A stretch of 33,918 bases of DNA from Bacteriovoracaceae bacterium (GCA_017858255.1 JAFMBV010000033.1:1-33918), one strand, 5' to 3'. Counted from the stretch's first letter, positions 1-10,579 are shown. The notes: a model not told the origin generated them from the letters alone. A program made the numbers and translations.

Positions 1-1
1 A

Positions 2-2536
2 TATCGTCCGACTCACATATTGATGGCCAGGGAGACTGCAGGTGGGTCTTTTCGTAATCAAATGTACACCGAATACAAGGCGAATCGCTCAGAAGCCCCA
101 GAGGATTTGATTCCTCAGTTTGCTTTAATCAAAGAGCTTATTCAAAAGATGGAATTACCTCACGCGGAAGATGATAATTATGAGGCAGACGATATTATCG
201 GAGCAGCTGTAACTCAGTGGAAAAATGATTTCGATGAAATTCTTATCGCTTCAGGTGACAAGGACCTTATGCAGTTTGTAGGGGGCAACATTAAGATGCT
301 CGATACAATGAAGGATAAAATTTACGATGCTCAGGGAGTGTTTGAGAAAATGGGGGTCAAGCCAGATCAAATCGTTGATTACTTATCAATGGTGGGAGAC
401 GCTTCAGATAACATCCCTGGAATGAGAGGGATTGGGGCAAAGGGTGCAGCTAAGCTTCTGGCAGAGCATGGGACTCTTGAGAAATGTATCGAAGTGAAGG
501 AAACGTTTACAGGGAAAAAGTTAACAACGGCTTTTAATGATCATTTGGAAGAGGGGCTTTTAAGTAAAAAGCTTGTTCAGATCGTTACTGATCTAGATCT
601 TGGAAAAAAACCTGAAGAGACTAAGATATCGTTTTATCCAAGTGATGAATTAATTTCTTTTCTAGAAGGTCTAGGTTTTAAGTCGATGGTGAATAAGCTT
701 ATGGACTTAAGAAAGGCTGAGTACGATGCCGAAGGTGGGGCACCTGTTCAAGCAGAGCTTCACACTTTTGACCTTAAAGTGGTTAATAATAAAAAAGAAT
801 TTGAAAAAGTTATTGAGTTGGTTGAGTCAGTTGAAGGCTGCTCCTTTCATACTGAGTATGACTCGGGCGATATTTTTGAAAGAAAAGTCTCTTCATGTAC
901 TCTTTCTATTGATGGGGAGGCCAGCTACTTCATTCCTTTCGATGATAAAAGCACGTTGTCTGACAATGAGCTTAAGAAGCTTTTGAATACAGTTTGGGGT
1001 AGTGAAGACCTTGAAGTGGCTTCTGAACATTGGAAAAGAGACTTCTTCTACGCTCAGGAAAATGATTTAATAATTACCTGTAGATATTTTGATGTTACTC
1101 AGGCCCACTATATTTTAGATCCAGGCACGAGACATGATATTTTGAGTTTATCAAAGAGCTACTTCGACTACGAACTTGGTGCCCGTTCAAAAAAAGATAT
1201 TTATCTGGAAGAGATGAGTCTTGAGGAGAAGTCTAAGTTTTGTGGGGAAAGGGCCGCAATTATATTTAAATTAGTAAATCTCTTTAAAACAGAGCTTAAA
1301 GAGAAAAACCTTTCCTCTGTTTATAATGAGCTTGATGCGCCCATGATTCCGATCCTCTCTGAAATGGAGAGGGCTGGAATCTCTCTCGATAAGTCACAAC
1401 TCTCTATCATGGAAAAAGAGCTTGAAGAAACGATTGGTAATATCGAAGCAGAGATCTTTGAAGTTACAGGAGAGGAAATCAACCTTAATTCACCTAAGCA
1501 AGTCGGAGAGTTATTATTTGATAGGCTTGAGTTACCAGTGATTAAGAAAACTAAAACTGGAAACTCAACGGACTCAAGTGTTTTAGAGGCATTGGATGCT
1601 AAAAACTTGTCACCAATTCCTGGCCTAATACTCAAGCACAGAGAGCTTGGAAAATTACTGTCCACCTATGTTAAAACGTTGCCTGAGCTGGTGCATACAA
1701 AAGATAAGAGACTTCATACTCACTTTAACCAGCATGTTGCAGCAACAGGCAGGCTCTCTTCAAACAATCCAAACCTTCAAAATATTCCAATTCGTACAGA
1801 GCTTGGTAGAAAGGTAAGAAAGGCTTTTGTACCTGAAAAAGGCCACGTGCTTCTCGGAGCTGATTATTCTCAGGTTGAGCTTAGATTGTTGGCGCACTTT
1901 TCTGAAGATCCTACGATGGTAAATGCTTTTAATAATGGGGAAGATATTCACCGACAAACAGCAAGTGAAATTATGGGGATTCCGTTATCTGAAGTAACTT
2001 CGGAAGAGAGGTCAAAAGCTAAAGCCGTTAACTTTGGCCTGATGTATGGCCAAAGCTCTTTTGGTTTAGCAGGTCAGCTTAAGATTTCTCGTAAAGAGGC
2101 GAAAGATTATATAACAAATTATTTTGAGCGCTTTTCTCGTGTTAAGAGCTACCTCGATAGTCTTAAAGAAAAAGCAGAAGAGACGGGCTACGCCATCACA
2201 ATGTCTGGAAGAAAGCGTTTTCTACCCGACATTAAGTCTAAAAATAGAACTGTAAAGTCTATGGCCGAAAGGGTTGCGATTAATAGCCCCATTCAGGGGA
2301 CCGCCGCCGATATGATTAAGATGGCCATGATTGAAATTGACCATCAAATTCGTGAGAGAGGCCTAAAAACCAGAATGATTCTTCAGGTCCATGATGAACT
2401 TATTTTTGAAGTTCCTGAAAATGAAGTGGCCGAAGTTTCAAAACTAGTTAAAGAAGGTATGGAAAACGTTGTAGAACTAAAAGTTCCTTTAATTGTAGAT
2501 ATGGGGACCGGCGATAATTGGTATTCTTTAAAGTAG
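2..2536 (+). CDS. polA: DNA polymerase I, 5' end outside the window
   Basis: DNA polymerase I fills gaps and removes RNA primers in replication and repair. The reading frame is open to the left edge; the first ATG (position 23) is internal, because the residues read before it (RPTHILMARETAGGSFRN) are the 5'-nuclease region just before the conserved YKANR. About 50-60 N-terminal residues are missing. The 5'-3' exonuclease domain shows GDKD and GDASDNIPG plus a helix-hairpin-helix. The polymerase domain is intact: motif A DYSQVELR (from 1862), motif B with K and NFGLMYG (about 2020-2050), motif C QVHDEL (2384). The middle 3'-5' exonuclease domain is degenerate: the first metal Asp is His (848-850, context FHTEYD) and the last Asp is Arg (1250-1252, context FCGERAA), while the second Asp seems kept (1040-1042). 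Proofreading is therefore probably lost, as in several other bacterial Pol I enzymes. The stop is 1 bp from the convergent SGNH gene. Confidence 0.97.
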   Translation, partial: YRPTHILMARETAGGSFRNQMYTEYKANRSEAPEDLIPQFALIKELIQKMELPHAEDDNYEADDIIGAAVTQWKNDFDEILIASGDKDLMQFVGGNIKMLDTMKDKIYDAQGVFEKMGVKPDQIVDYLSMVGDASDNIPGMRGIGAKGAAKLLAEHGTLEKCIEVKETFTGKKLTTAFNDHLEEGLLSKKLVQIVTDLDLGKKPEETKISFYPSDELISFLEGLGFKSMVNKLMDLRKAEYDAEGGAPVQAELHTFDLKVVNNKKEFEKVIELVESVEGCSFHTEYDSGDIFERKVSSCTLSIDGEASYFIPFDDKSTLSDNELKKLLNTVWGSEDLEVASEHWKRDFFYAQENDLIITCRYFDVTQAHYILDPGTRHDILSLSKSYFDYELGARSKKDIYLEEMSLEEKSKFCGERAAIIFKLVNLFKTELKEKNLSSVYNELDAPMIPILSEMERAGISLDKSQLSIMEKELEETIGNIEAEIFEVTGEEINLNSPKQVGELLFDRLELPVIKKTKTGNSTDSSVLEALDAKNLSPIPGLILKHRELGKLLSTYVKTLPELVHTKDKRLHTHFNQHVAATGRLSSNNPNLQNIPIRTELGRKVRKAFVPEKGHVLLGADYSQVELRLLAHFSEDPTMVNAFNNGEDIHRQTASEIMGIPLSEVTSEERSKAKAVNFGLMYGQSSFGLAGQLKISRKEAKDYITNYFERFSRVKSYLDSLKEKAEETGYAITMSGRKRFLPDIKSKNRTVKSMAERVAINSPIQGTAADMIKMAMIEIDHQIRERGLKTRMILQVHDELIFEVPENEVAEVSKLVKEGMENVVELKVPLIVDMGTGDNWYSLK

Positions 2537-2537
2537 C

Positions 2538-3590
2538 TTATTTAAAGTACTTGTCTTCAATGTATTTTGTGAAAATTTTCGTGCCTTTATTATTTAAGTG
2601 AATCTGATCAGCATATAGCTGGTCAGAGTAGGTTTGGAACTTCCCCTCTGTTCTAACGGCGAAATTCTTTCCAACTGAAGTGAAATACTCCTGTCCACTT
2701 GCTAAAAATTCATCCGTCATAACTTCAAAGTACTTTTGAGGAATAGGTGAAAATTCAATAATAACTTCTATATTTGCCTTTGTGAGTAGTTTTACTGTTT
2801 CTTGGAGAAAGTGATTAGAAAAGGGGTGTACAGGAAAAGGGATTTTAGAAAAATAATTCGGTGGGTACACAAAGTCTTTAACTTCTCGATCTACATATTC
2901 GACATGCCCATTAGCTTCATGAAGGCTTGAGTCAATCTTCTCAATTGCCTTGTTAGAATCATATTCTTCCCGAGAAATAAACTTTTTAAAGCGATAATAA
3001 TCGATAATCGAAAGATGATATTTTGAAAGATAGTATTCAAACAAGGCCAGACGGTAGTGACCATCGTTGGATTTGTCACCGAAGAATATACTGAAGGGGA
3101 AATACACCGCTAAGTTTTTAAAGGGATCAAATGGCGAGAATAAAAAAACATTATTTCTCTGCCAAGTTAAAGACTCTCTGATCTCATCAGGAGTGAAAAA
3201 GTTGTAATTAATATTTTGTTCTAAAAAACCATCATCCATAAAATAATTAACAAAACTATATATGAGAAATACTTTCTTAGGTTTTACTTTGGCCTCTGTA
3301 ATACGCTTTGCGAATACATAGCTATCAAAGAGGGTTCCCCCGGGAAGTGCAAGATTATAGATCCTTTCCTGCGTATTTATTAAAGCGGGGTTAAACGCTG
3401 CTTCGGTCGCAGAGTCTCCAAAGACAAGGACGGCATTTTCAAAATCCTTTACTTTAAGTTCTCTAAACTTAAAGCTCCAGCTTAAATACTCTACGCCTTT
3501 TACATAGACGGGGAAGTTTGTCTTAAAAACGATCCATGAGCCAAAAAAGAGGCCGATAAATATTAGAAAATGAGAGATAAACTTTTTCAC
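2538..3590 (-). CDS. SGNH/GDSL-like exported protein, MBOAT partner
   Basis: A 350-residue protein with an N-terminal membrane segment (about residues 4-22), so probably anchored with its domain in the periplasm. SGNH-hydrolase signatures are visible: GDS at 58-60 (VFGDSATEAAF) for the nucleophile Ser, and a C-terminal Asp-x-x-His (ADQIHL, D328 and H331). It starts with GTG at 3590 behind an AGAGG ribosome site, 7 bp after the stop of the MBOAT gene, so the two form one transcription unit. This arrangement matches AlgI/AlgX-AlgJ and DltB/DltD-type pairs, where the MBOAT protein passes an acyl group across the membrane and the SGNH partner attaches it to a surface polymer. The polymer is unknown here, as no polysaccharide synthesis genes lie beside it. 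The SGNH fold is fairly secure; the transferase role is inferred from context. Confidence 0.75.
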   Translation of the reverse strand: MKKFISHFLIFIGLFFGSWIVFKTNFPVYVKGVEYLSWSFKFRELKVKDFENAVLVFGDSATEAAFNPALINTQERIYNLALPGGTLFDSYVFAKRITEAKVKPKKVFLIYSFVNYFMDDGFLEQNINYNFFTPDEIRESLTWQRNNVFLFSPFDPFKNLAVYFPFSIFFGDKSNDGHYRLALFEYYLSKYHLSIIDYYRFKKFISREEYDSNKAIEKIDSSLHEANGHVEYVDREVKDFVYPPNYFSKIPFPVHPFSNHFLQETVKLLTKANIEVIIEFSPIPQKYFEVMTDEFLASGQEYFTSVGKNFAVRTEGKFQTYSDQLYADQIHLNNKGTKIFTKYIEDKYFK

Positions 3591-3597
3591 AAAACCT

Positions 3598-5028
3598 CTA
3601 AAAATAATAATATCTAAAGAGGGGACCAGACTCTTTAGAATATAGGAAGAAACAAATTAACAAGAAGATGATTAGGGCGTTTATTAGCATGGGGCGACTC
3701 TTAAACTTCTCGACACTTAATTTTCTAAAATAAACGGTAAAAGAAAAAACTTCAAAAAGTATCAGGAAGAAAAGACTATATTTTAAATCAAGTTTTAGAC
3801 CATAGGGTATGGCGTTGTAGAAGTTTATGGGCTGAAAGTAACTGAAAGTGAATCCATTGGTGATGAAGTGGAAGGCTTCGCCAATATCAGTGAAAAAGTA
3901 AAAGGGAGTTGTCACCGCAATAAGATGATAATTTAAAATGGAAGAAAGTATTTTAAATCCTTTCGTCTTGGAAAAACTCTTGGTGCTGAGAAAGGGAAAT
4001 ACCAACCCATGATAAAGAAGAATGTAAGTCGCGTTCAGAGCTCCCCAAAAAATGAAGTTCCAATTCGGACCATGCCAAATGCCACTAGCAATAAAGACTA
4101 AGAAAACGGCTATCGTCTTATTGACCTTTTTCTCCCTAAGTGGCTTATAGATGTAGTCCTTAAGCCAGTCATGAAGAGTGATATGCCATTGGCGCCAAAA
4201 GTCTGCGATATTTGTAGTAAAGTTTGGATGAACAAAGTTTGTAGACAATCTGATCCCAAGTAGACCACCAATACCTATGGCCATAATGGAGTAGGCACTA
4301 AAGTCATAATAGAGCCGATAATACATTAAATAGAAGTTTAAAAAGTTTTTAGAGGCATATTCTAATTCAGTTGGATTTTTAATACTGTGTTCAATGATCC
4401 CAAATAATCGATCAGATACGATTGTTTTCTTTGCTAAGCCAATAAGAATAAAGAGGACATACTTTTGTGTTTGAAAATAGTTTAGCTTAAAGGGGGCTGC
4501 AAACTGGCTAATTAGGTTGCCGGCCCTTTCTAGTGGACCAGCAATTAGCTGAGGAAAGAAACAAACAAAGAGAGCAAATTTAAAGAAGTTTTTCTCGGCC
4601 TTAGCGCGGCCTCTGTATATATCAATGGTGTAACCAATAGTTTGAATCGTATAAAAAGAAATACCCACTGGAAAAGCTAGATCGAATAGGGGGAGCTGGG
4701 TACTAAAGTTAAAATAATGAAAGAGTGAGTTTATATTATTGGCCGCGAATGGATAATATTTAAAGAAAAAGAGAACACCTAGATTTAGAAAAAAAGAGAG
4801 CGCCAAGAATATTTTCTTATGTTCAGGTTTACTCTCAATACTGCGACCACAAAAATAATCAATAATTGTGGAAAATAGAATTAAAGGTAAGAAAGCGAGA
4901 TTAATACTTGAATAGAAAATATAACTTCCTACCAATGATAAGGGCAGGCGCAATTTTTCAGGTAAGCTGTGATAGCAAATAAGAAAGGGCACAAAAAAGA
5001 ATAGAAAAGCCAGTGAATCAAATGACAT
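3598..5028 (-). CDS. MBOAT-family membrane O-acyltransferase (AlgI/DltB-like)
   Basis: A 476-residue polytopic membrane protein of the MBOAT family. Family hallmarks: PVGISFYTIQTIGYTIDIYRG-like segment (about 120-140), the DFWRQWHITLHDWLKDYIY block (276-294), and the catalytic His in GIWHG (H319) within a membrane helix. In AlgI, PatA and DltB relatives these residues move acetyl or D-alanyl groups from a cytoplasmic donor to an exported polymer. The family length is normal. The start is ATG at 5028 with only a weak ribosome site. The SGNH-like gene follows after 7 bp and is the likely partner. The ClC gene lies 70 bp upstream on the same strand, but nothing suggests a functional link. A gene symbol is not given, because AlgI and DltB cannot be separated without knowing the substrate. 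Confidence 0.9.
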   Translation of the reverse strand: MSFDSLAFLFFFVPFLICYHSLPEKLRLPLSLVGSYIFYSSINLAFLPLILFSTIIDYFCGRSIESKPEHKKIFLALSFFLNLGVLFFFKYYPFAANNINSLFHYFNFSTQLPLFDLAFPVGISFYTIQTIGYTIDIYRGRAKAEKNFFKFALFVCFFPQLIAGPLERAGNLISQFAAPFKLNYFQTQKYVLFILIGLAKKTIVSDRLFGIIEHSIKNPTELEYASKNFLNFYLMYYRLYYDFSAYSIMAIGIGGLLGIRLSTNFVHPNFTTNIADFWRQWHITLHDWLKDYIYKPLREKKVNKTIAVFLVFIASGIWHGPNWNFIFWGALNATYILLYHGLVFPFLSTKSFSKTKGFKILSSILNYHLIAVTTPFYFFTDIGEAFHFITNGFTFSYFQPINFYNAIPYGLKLDLKYSLFFLILFEVFSFTVYFRKLSVEKFKSRPMLINALIIFLLICFFLYSKESGPLFRYYYF

Positions 5029-5098
5029 TACTGTATATGATAAGGCCTTTAGAGACTTTAGGGGAGTGGAAAGGCTTAATTATTTAAATTTTTTAGAT

Positions 5099-6826
5099 TT
5101 AATCACGCTCTTCAGTAACATGATAGCCAAAGCGGGACACAATATTTTCAGCCGTTATTATGCCAATCATCTTTTTGTCATTAATTCTACTAACTACGGG
5201 CAAGCGAGATACATGAAAGCGATCTAGCTTGTGAAAGGCCACCATAAGAGATTGGTCAGGATAAATGGTAATGACTTTCTTTTCAGCGATTTCCAAAACA
5301 GACTTTTCTTGCTCTTCCTTGGTGATTGCTTGCTTGATATCCGACCTTGCGACCATGCCAACAAGAAGACCATTTTTTAGAATGGGGTAACCAGAGAATG
5401 GCTTTTCTTTAATAAGTTCGTGAGCTTCTTTAACTGACAAGTTAGCACTAATGGAGAATGGAGTCTCAACCATAGCATCTTCAACAATAAGGGACTCCAA
5501 GATTTCATTATCTTCTTTAGTTGGAAGATGAACCCCATCTTGTTCTGAGATAGATTCATAAATAGAGCCATCATGGAGCTTTGAGCTAATGTAGTAGCTA
5601 ACCATGTTTGCAATCATCAGGGGTAATATAATGTGATAGTCCCTCGTCATTTCAAACACCATGATAATGCTTGTAAAGGGAGCACGAATTACAGCAACAA
5701 AATAAGAGCCCATACCAACGAGGGCAAATGCTCCAATATTTAAACCCATGTCAGGAAAGACCAGCTGAAAAACACTTCCACATAAACTACCAAGGGTAGC
5801 ACCCATTAATAGTGTGGGTAGGAATAGGCCACCACTAACTCCAGAGCCATAGCAAATTGTCGTCGCGAAAAACTTTAAAACGAAAAGACTTAGAAGAAAT
5901 CTCCAGTCCTTTAAAAGGTTTAAGAGAGCATCCTCAATAGATCCATGACCACTGCCAAGTACTTCTGGTTGAATATAGGAAATTGCTGCAATAATCAAAA
6001 AGGTGACCATGATAATAGTAAGGCGATGACCCTTAAAAATTTTCATATTGAAGTCACGAGTCCAAAGAACCGACTTTGTCCAAAGAGGTCCCATGATGGC
6101 AGTAGCAAAACCAACCAACACATAAAGAACAAGTTCGAGGGGGTGACCAAGTGTATATTCAAGCGCCTGGAAAGTGGGCCTATTACCCATCATTAGGTGC
6201 GCAGCAATAGAGGCCACAACTGAAGAGATTACAATATTTCCCAGGACCTTAGCGTTAAGGTCTCCAACAATTTCTTCTAGGGTAAAAACAACAGCAGCGA
6301 TTGGAGTATTGAACGCCGCTGCAATACCGCCGGCCGCACCAATAGCAACGAGTGCTTTAACTTTCCTTTTAGAGAGGTGAAAAACTTGGCCAAAGTAAGA
6401 ACCGATCCCCGCTGAAATAGCTGCGGTAGGTCCTTCCCTTCCGAGAGAAAATCCTGAAGATAGAGAGAGCACACTTGTGATAAACTTCATCACTGTTTGG
6501 CCCAGCGTGATCCGGCCATGATAAACGGCGAGACCAACTCTTACTCCCGGGATACCAGATCCTGAGGTGCCGGGAAATTTTCTGGTCGTTATGTATCCAC
6601 TTACTGCGAGAGCAAATCCTCCCCAGAGGAATGCCTTTAGTTCAAAAGGTTTATCTGTTCCAAAAAATGCGACCAAAGCGTGAGTAATCTTATGAAGTCC
6701 GACGGCAATCACTGCTGCAAGCAGGCCAACAATCAGGGTTAAGACAAAATAAGTTCTCTCCTCATTTACTGAGTTTTTAATGAGAAATTTGAGAACGCGG
6801 TTATTCCAAAATTCAGATAGTCCCAA
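5099..6826 (-). CDS. CLC-type chloride channel/antiporter with CBS pair
   Basis: A 575-residue inner-membrane CLC protein. Ion-pathway motifs are present: GSGIP (89-93), GREGP (129-133, with the gating Glu E131), and GSGVSGGLFLP. The cytoplasmic face of the pathway keeps EE (184-185), the position of the E. coli ClC-ec1 proton glutamate, so Cl-/H+ exchange is more likely than a passive channel. After the transmembrane domain, about residues 440-575 form two CBS domains, which in this family bind adenine nucleotides and regulate gating. The start chosen is TTG at 6826, preceded by AAGGA with 9-nt spacing; no ATG lies nearby in frame. The gene is divergent from groES and shares the 229-bp region 6827-7055 with it. 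Possible roles are acid stress and anion homeostasis. Confidence 0.93.
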   Translation of the reverse strand: MGLSEFWNNRVLKFLIKNSVNEERTYFVLTLIVGLLAAVIAVGLHKITHALVAFFGTDKPFELKAFLWGGFALAVSGYITTRKFPGTSGSGIPGVRVGLAVYHGRITLGQTVMKFITSVLSLSSGFSLGREGPTAAISAGIGSYFGQVFHLSKRKVKALVAIGAAGGIAAAFNTPIAAVVFTLEEIVGDLNAKVLGNIVISSVVASIAAHLMMGNRPTFQALEYTLGHPLELVLYVLVGFATAIMGPLWTKSVLWTRDFNMKIFKGHRLTIIMVTFLIIAAISYIQPEVLGSGHGSIEDALLNLLKDWRFLLSLFVLKFFATTICYGSGVSGGLFLPTLLMGATLGSLCGSVFQLVFPDMGLNIGAFALVGMGSYFVAVIRAPFTSIIMVFEMTRDYHIILPLMIANMVSYYISSKLHDGSIYESISEQDGVHLPTKEDNEILESLIVEDAMVETPFSISANLSVKEAHELIKEKPFSGYPILKNGLLVGMVARSDIKQAITKEEQEKSVLEIAEKKVITIYPDQSLMVAFHKLDRFHVSRLPVVSRINDKKMIGIITAENIVSRFGYHVTEERD

Positions 6827-6884
6827 TGGAGCAATTCCTTAAATAGTATAGATGTGAAGACAAGCCTGAATTTACACTAGGTTA

Positions 6885-6927
6885 GGCCCGAATATAAGGT
6901 ATTTCTTACTTTTGGCCCTAAATAAGG
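6885..6927. repeat. Imperfect direct repeat upstream of groESL
   Basis: Two similar blocks, GGCCCGAATATAAGG (6885-6899) and GGCCCTAAATAAGG (6914-6927), sit 29 bp apart in the ClC-groES divergent region. The second is also part of a loose inverted repeat, TTGGCC then GGCAA. They lie about 35-80 bp upstream of the likely groES -35 box, a plausible place for a regulator site. No known operator is recognised, and this could be chance. Confidence 0.3.
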
Positions 6928-6962
6928 CAAAGAAACCTTTAGATTTTTTATGATGGTCACCC

Positions 6963-6990
6963 TTGACACTGATCAAAACGATATTAGATT
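6963..6990 (+). promoter_or_regulatory. Likely housekeeping-type promoter of groESL
   Basis: A perfect TTGACA (6963-6968) is followed, after a 16-bp spacer, by TAGATT (6985-6990), which matches TATAAT in four of six positions. It lies about 65 bp upstream of the groES start. No CIRCE element (TTAGCACTC-N9-GAGTGCTAA) is present between here and groES, so HrcA control of the usual kind is not supported. Confidence 0.6.
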
Positions 6991-7055
6991 GTGTCTCGAA
7001 ACAAATATTAGTGTTTTAAACGCGCTTTGTCGCATTACAGAAAATGGAGGAACGT

Positions 7056-7343
7056 ATGCAAGTAAGACCTTTGCAAGACCGCGTACTCGTCGAAAGACTT
7101 GAAGAAGAAACAAAAACAGCTGGTGGGATCATTATTCCTGACAACAACAAAGAAAAACCAGCACAAGGGAAAATTATCTCTGTTGGTTCTGGTTACAGAA
7201 ATACTGATGGAACTATTCGTGCATTGGACGTTAAGGAAGGCGAGACCATCCTTTTCGGAAAGTATGCTGGTACAGAAGTAAAAGTTGAAGGGAAAGAGCT
7301 TCTTATAATGAGAGAAGACGACATCCTTGGTGTTTTACACTAA
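7056..7343 (+). CDS. groES: Co-chaperonin GroES (Cpn10)
   Basis: GroES caps the GroEL barrel and closes the folding chamber in the cytoplasm. The 95-residue product begins [18 protein letters not shown] and ends with [13 protein letters not shown], the normal Cpn10 start and end. It contains the mobile-loop segment [10 protein letters not shown]. An earlier in-frame ATG at 7044 would add four residues but overlaps the ribosome site; GGAGG at 7046-7050, five bases before ATG 7056, fixes the start. groEL follows 64 bp later with no terminator between, so the pair is one operon, read from the promoter at 6963-6990. Confidence 0.98.
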   Translation: MQVRPLQDRVLVERLEEETKTAGGIIIPDNNKEKPAQGKIISVGSGYRNTDGTIRALDVKEGETILFGKYAGTEVKVEGKELLIMREDDILGVLH

Positions 7344-7398
7344 GCCGTTGCGCTGATTGAAAACAACCAAAAATAAAAAAGCTAATTATTTAACATAG

Positions 7399-9063
<1,665 letters not shown>

Positions 9064-9087
9064 TTTTCCACAATATCGCTTAATAGA

Positions 9088-9118
9088 AGGCCTCCTTATA
9101 TGGGAGGCCTTTTTTTTT
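9088..9118 (+). terminator. Intrinsic terminator of groESL
   Basis: AGGCCTCC (9088-9095) and GGAGGCCT (9103-9110) form a perfect 8-bp GC-rich stem with a 7-nt loop, followed directly by eight T (9111-9118). It starts 24 bp after the groEL stop and is the clearest terminator in the window. Confidence 0.93.
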
Positions 9119-9186
9119 GGCAGAGACCTAAGAACTTTGCTATAAATTTATCTATAAAGTATTTAAATTATAAGGAACCTTTATTT

Positions 9187-9924
9187 ATGAATTGGGACAA
9201 AGAAAAAATAAAAAAAGAGATTATTTCTTATATCCTAATATTCTTAGGTGTATTCGGATTCAAGTCGACATTCTTTGAACCTAATCATATTCCCTCGGGC
9301 TCTATGCTTCCCTCCATGGCAATTGGAGATTTCATTCTCGTAAATAAAATGCAGTATGGCCTTAAGCTCCCCTTTTCGGAGTGGTTTGGCGATCCGGTTT
9401 ATCTTACTGACTTTAAAGAACCAAAAAGAGGCGACATTATCGTTTTTGAATTTCCAGATAATCGCAGTGTTCTCTATGTGAAGAGATTGGTTGCTCTCCC
9501 TGGTGACACGATTGAGGTTTTTGATAATCGTGTTTTTATAAATGATAAAGAAATTAAGGGAGAGTCAGTTACTCCTGAAATGAAAAAAGAACTTATCGAG
9601 CTTTATGATTCCAAGGGACGTGAGCTAGATATGAATTTTTATAAAATTCAAAATGGTCCTATAAAACATATTATTGCCCATAATGATCTTAGTCCTATTC
9701 ATATCGGACAAATCAAAATAACTATTCCTGAGGGTAATTACTTTATGATGGGAGATAATAGGGACTTCTCTTCTGACTCTCGTCGCTGGGGATTTGTGCC
9801 TCAATCCCACATTAGGGGGAAGGCCTTATTTGTTTGGTTTAATATGGTCTATCCTTGGTCTCACGAGCCCTTTCATATTCGGCCCCAGAGAATTGGTACA
9901 ACCTTCTTCAACGGTGTTGAATAG
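9187..9924 (+). CDS. lepB: Signal peptidase I
   Basis: Type I signal peptidase removes Sec and Tat signal peptides at the outer face of the inner membrane. The 245-residue product has one N-terminal membrane segment (about 11-28), then IPSGSMLPS with nucleophile Ser39, YVKRLVALPGD with general base Lys99, and the closing box GDNRDFSSDSRRWGFVP. An earlier in-frame ATG at 9100 lies inside the groEL terminator, so translation from it is unlikely. ATG 9187 has AAGGA just upstream and gives the normal N terminus. The 3' end overlaps the start of the next gene by about 11 bp, suggesting coupled translation. Many products of this window carry signal peptides and are presumably its substrates. Confidence 0.96.
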   Translation: MNWDKEKIKKEIISYILIFLGVFGFKSTFFEPNHIPSGSMLPSMAIGDFILVNKMQYGLKLPFSEWFGDPVYLTDFKEPKRGDIIVFEFPDNRSVLYVKRLVALPGDTIEVFDNRVFINDKEIKGESVTPEMKKELIELYDSKGRELDMNFYKIQNGPIKHIIAHNDLSPIHIGQIKITIPEGNYFMMGDNRDFSSDSRRWGFVPQSHIRGKALFVWFNMVYPWSHEPFHIRPQRIGTTFFNGVE

Positions 9925-10579
9925 TTCGCAGATTGAATTTGTCCTCTTTGGGAAGGCCCTTAGACTTGGATCTGTAAAAACTAGACTCTTTCCTGATGAC
10001 CCTGAGAAATGTCTTCTTCTTTATAAAGCCTTTTTTAAGGACTTTCTCAGGCGCTACAGCTCTCATTGCGCTCTTCCCTTAAGACCTCTTATTGATATTG
10101 AAACAGATAAAGAGAAGGAAGATTTAAACGAAATCCTTGAGAGTTCAAAGATCCATAAATTGGATATGTTTGTGCAGATTAAAGATGAGTTCTTCAAACG
10201 ATTGGCCATCGGAGTTTCTCAAATCCAATCTCCTTATTTTTTTCTAACTGGAACAGACCTTCCTCACTTCCCCTTTCATTTTCTTAATGAACTGAAGATG
10301 GAGAGAAATACCGTATATATTGGACCGGATATTGATGGTGGCATTTATTTTGCGGCGGGACCGAAAGAGTCGGCAAGGTGCTTTGACATTGAATCTCCCC
10401 CAGAAAAGGTCTGCCATTCTCTTGTGAGAAACTTTCAGAAGCACGGCCATGAGGTCAAACTTTTGAAAGAGTGGTCAGATATTGACACCATAGAGGATCT
10501 TCTTAAATGCCTAGAGAGATTCGGTCCGGATGAACTTACGTACACTTATGAAGCTTTAAGAGAATTAAAAAAATATTGA
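9914..10579 (+). CDS. TIGR04282/DUF2064 glycosyltransferase-like protein
   Basis: The protein carries the conserved blocks of the DUF2064 (TIGR04282) family, which has a nucleotide-sugar transferase-like GT-A fold: VLFGKALRLGSVKTRLF at the N terminus, TGTDLPHFP (the DxD-like sugar-nucleotide site), GPDIDGGIYFAAG, and SDIDTIEDL near the C terminus. Its reaction is unknown; the family resembles molybdopterin-guanine and cofactor nucleotidyltransferases. The open frame extends upstream to ATG 9794, but those 40 codons merely shadow lepB. GTG 9914 (or TTG 9917) just before the conserved block gives the usual length of about 220 residues. Neither has a clear ribosome site, consistent with coupling to lepB. 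A signal peptidase neighbour does not inform its function. Confidence 0.78.
   Translation: MLNSSQIEFVLFGKALRLGSVKTRLFPDDPEKCLLLYKAFFKDFLRRYSSHCALPLRPLIDIETDKEKEDLNEILESSKIHKLDMFVQIKDEFFKRLAIGVSQIQSPYFFLTGTDLPHFPFHFLNELKMERNTVYIGPDIDGGIYFAAGPKESARCFDIESPPEKVCHSLVRNFQKHGHEVKLLKEWSDIDTIEDLLKCLERFGPDELTYTYEALRELKKY

Noticed and set aside
1321-1665. Antisense open frame of 114 codons inside polA.
   Set aside because: It mirrors a well-conserved coding region on the other strand and has no ribosome site or family motif.
6990-7055. CIRCE operator or heat-shock sigma box before groES.
   Set aside because: No TTAGCACTC/GAGTGCTAA inverted repeat was found; TTAGTG at 7008 is only a partial match.
9100-9186. 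Longer N terminus for signal peptidase from ATG 9100.
   Set aside because: The ATG lies within the groEL terminator loop and the extension has no family match; ATG 9187 has a proper ribosome site.
9794-9913. Longer N terminus for the DUF2064 protein.
   Set aside because: These codons are an out-of-frame shadow of lepB; the conserved family start is at about 9930.
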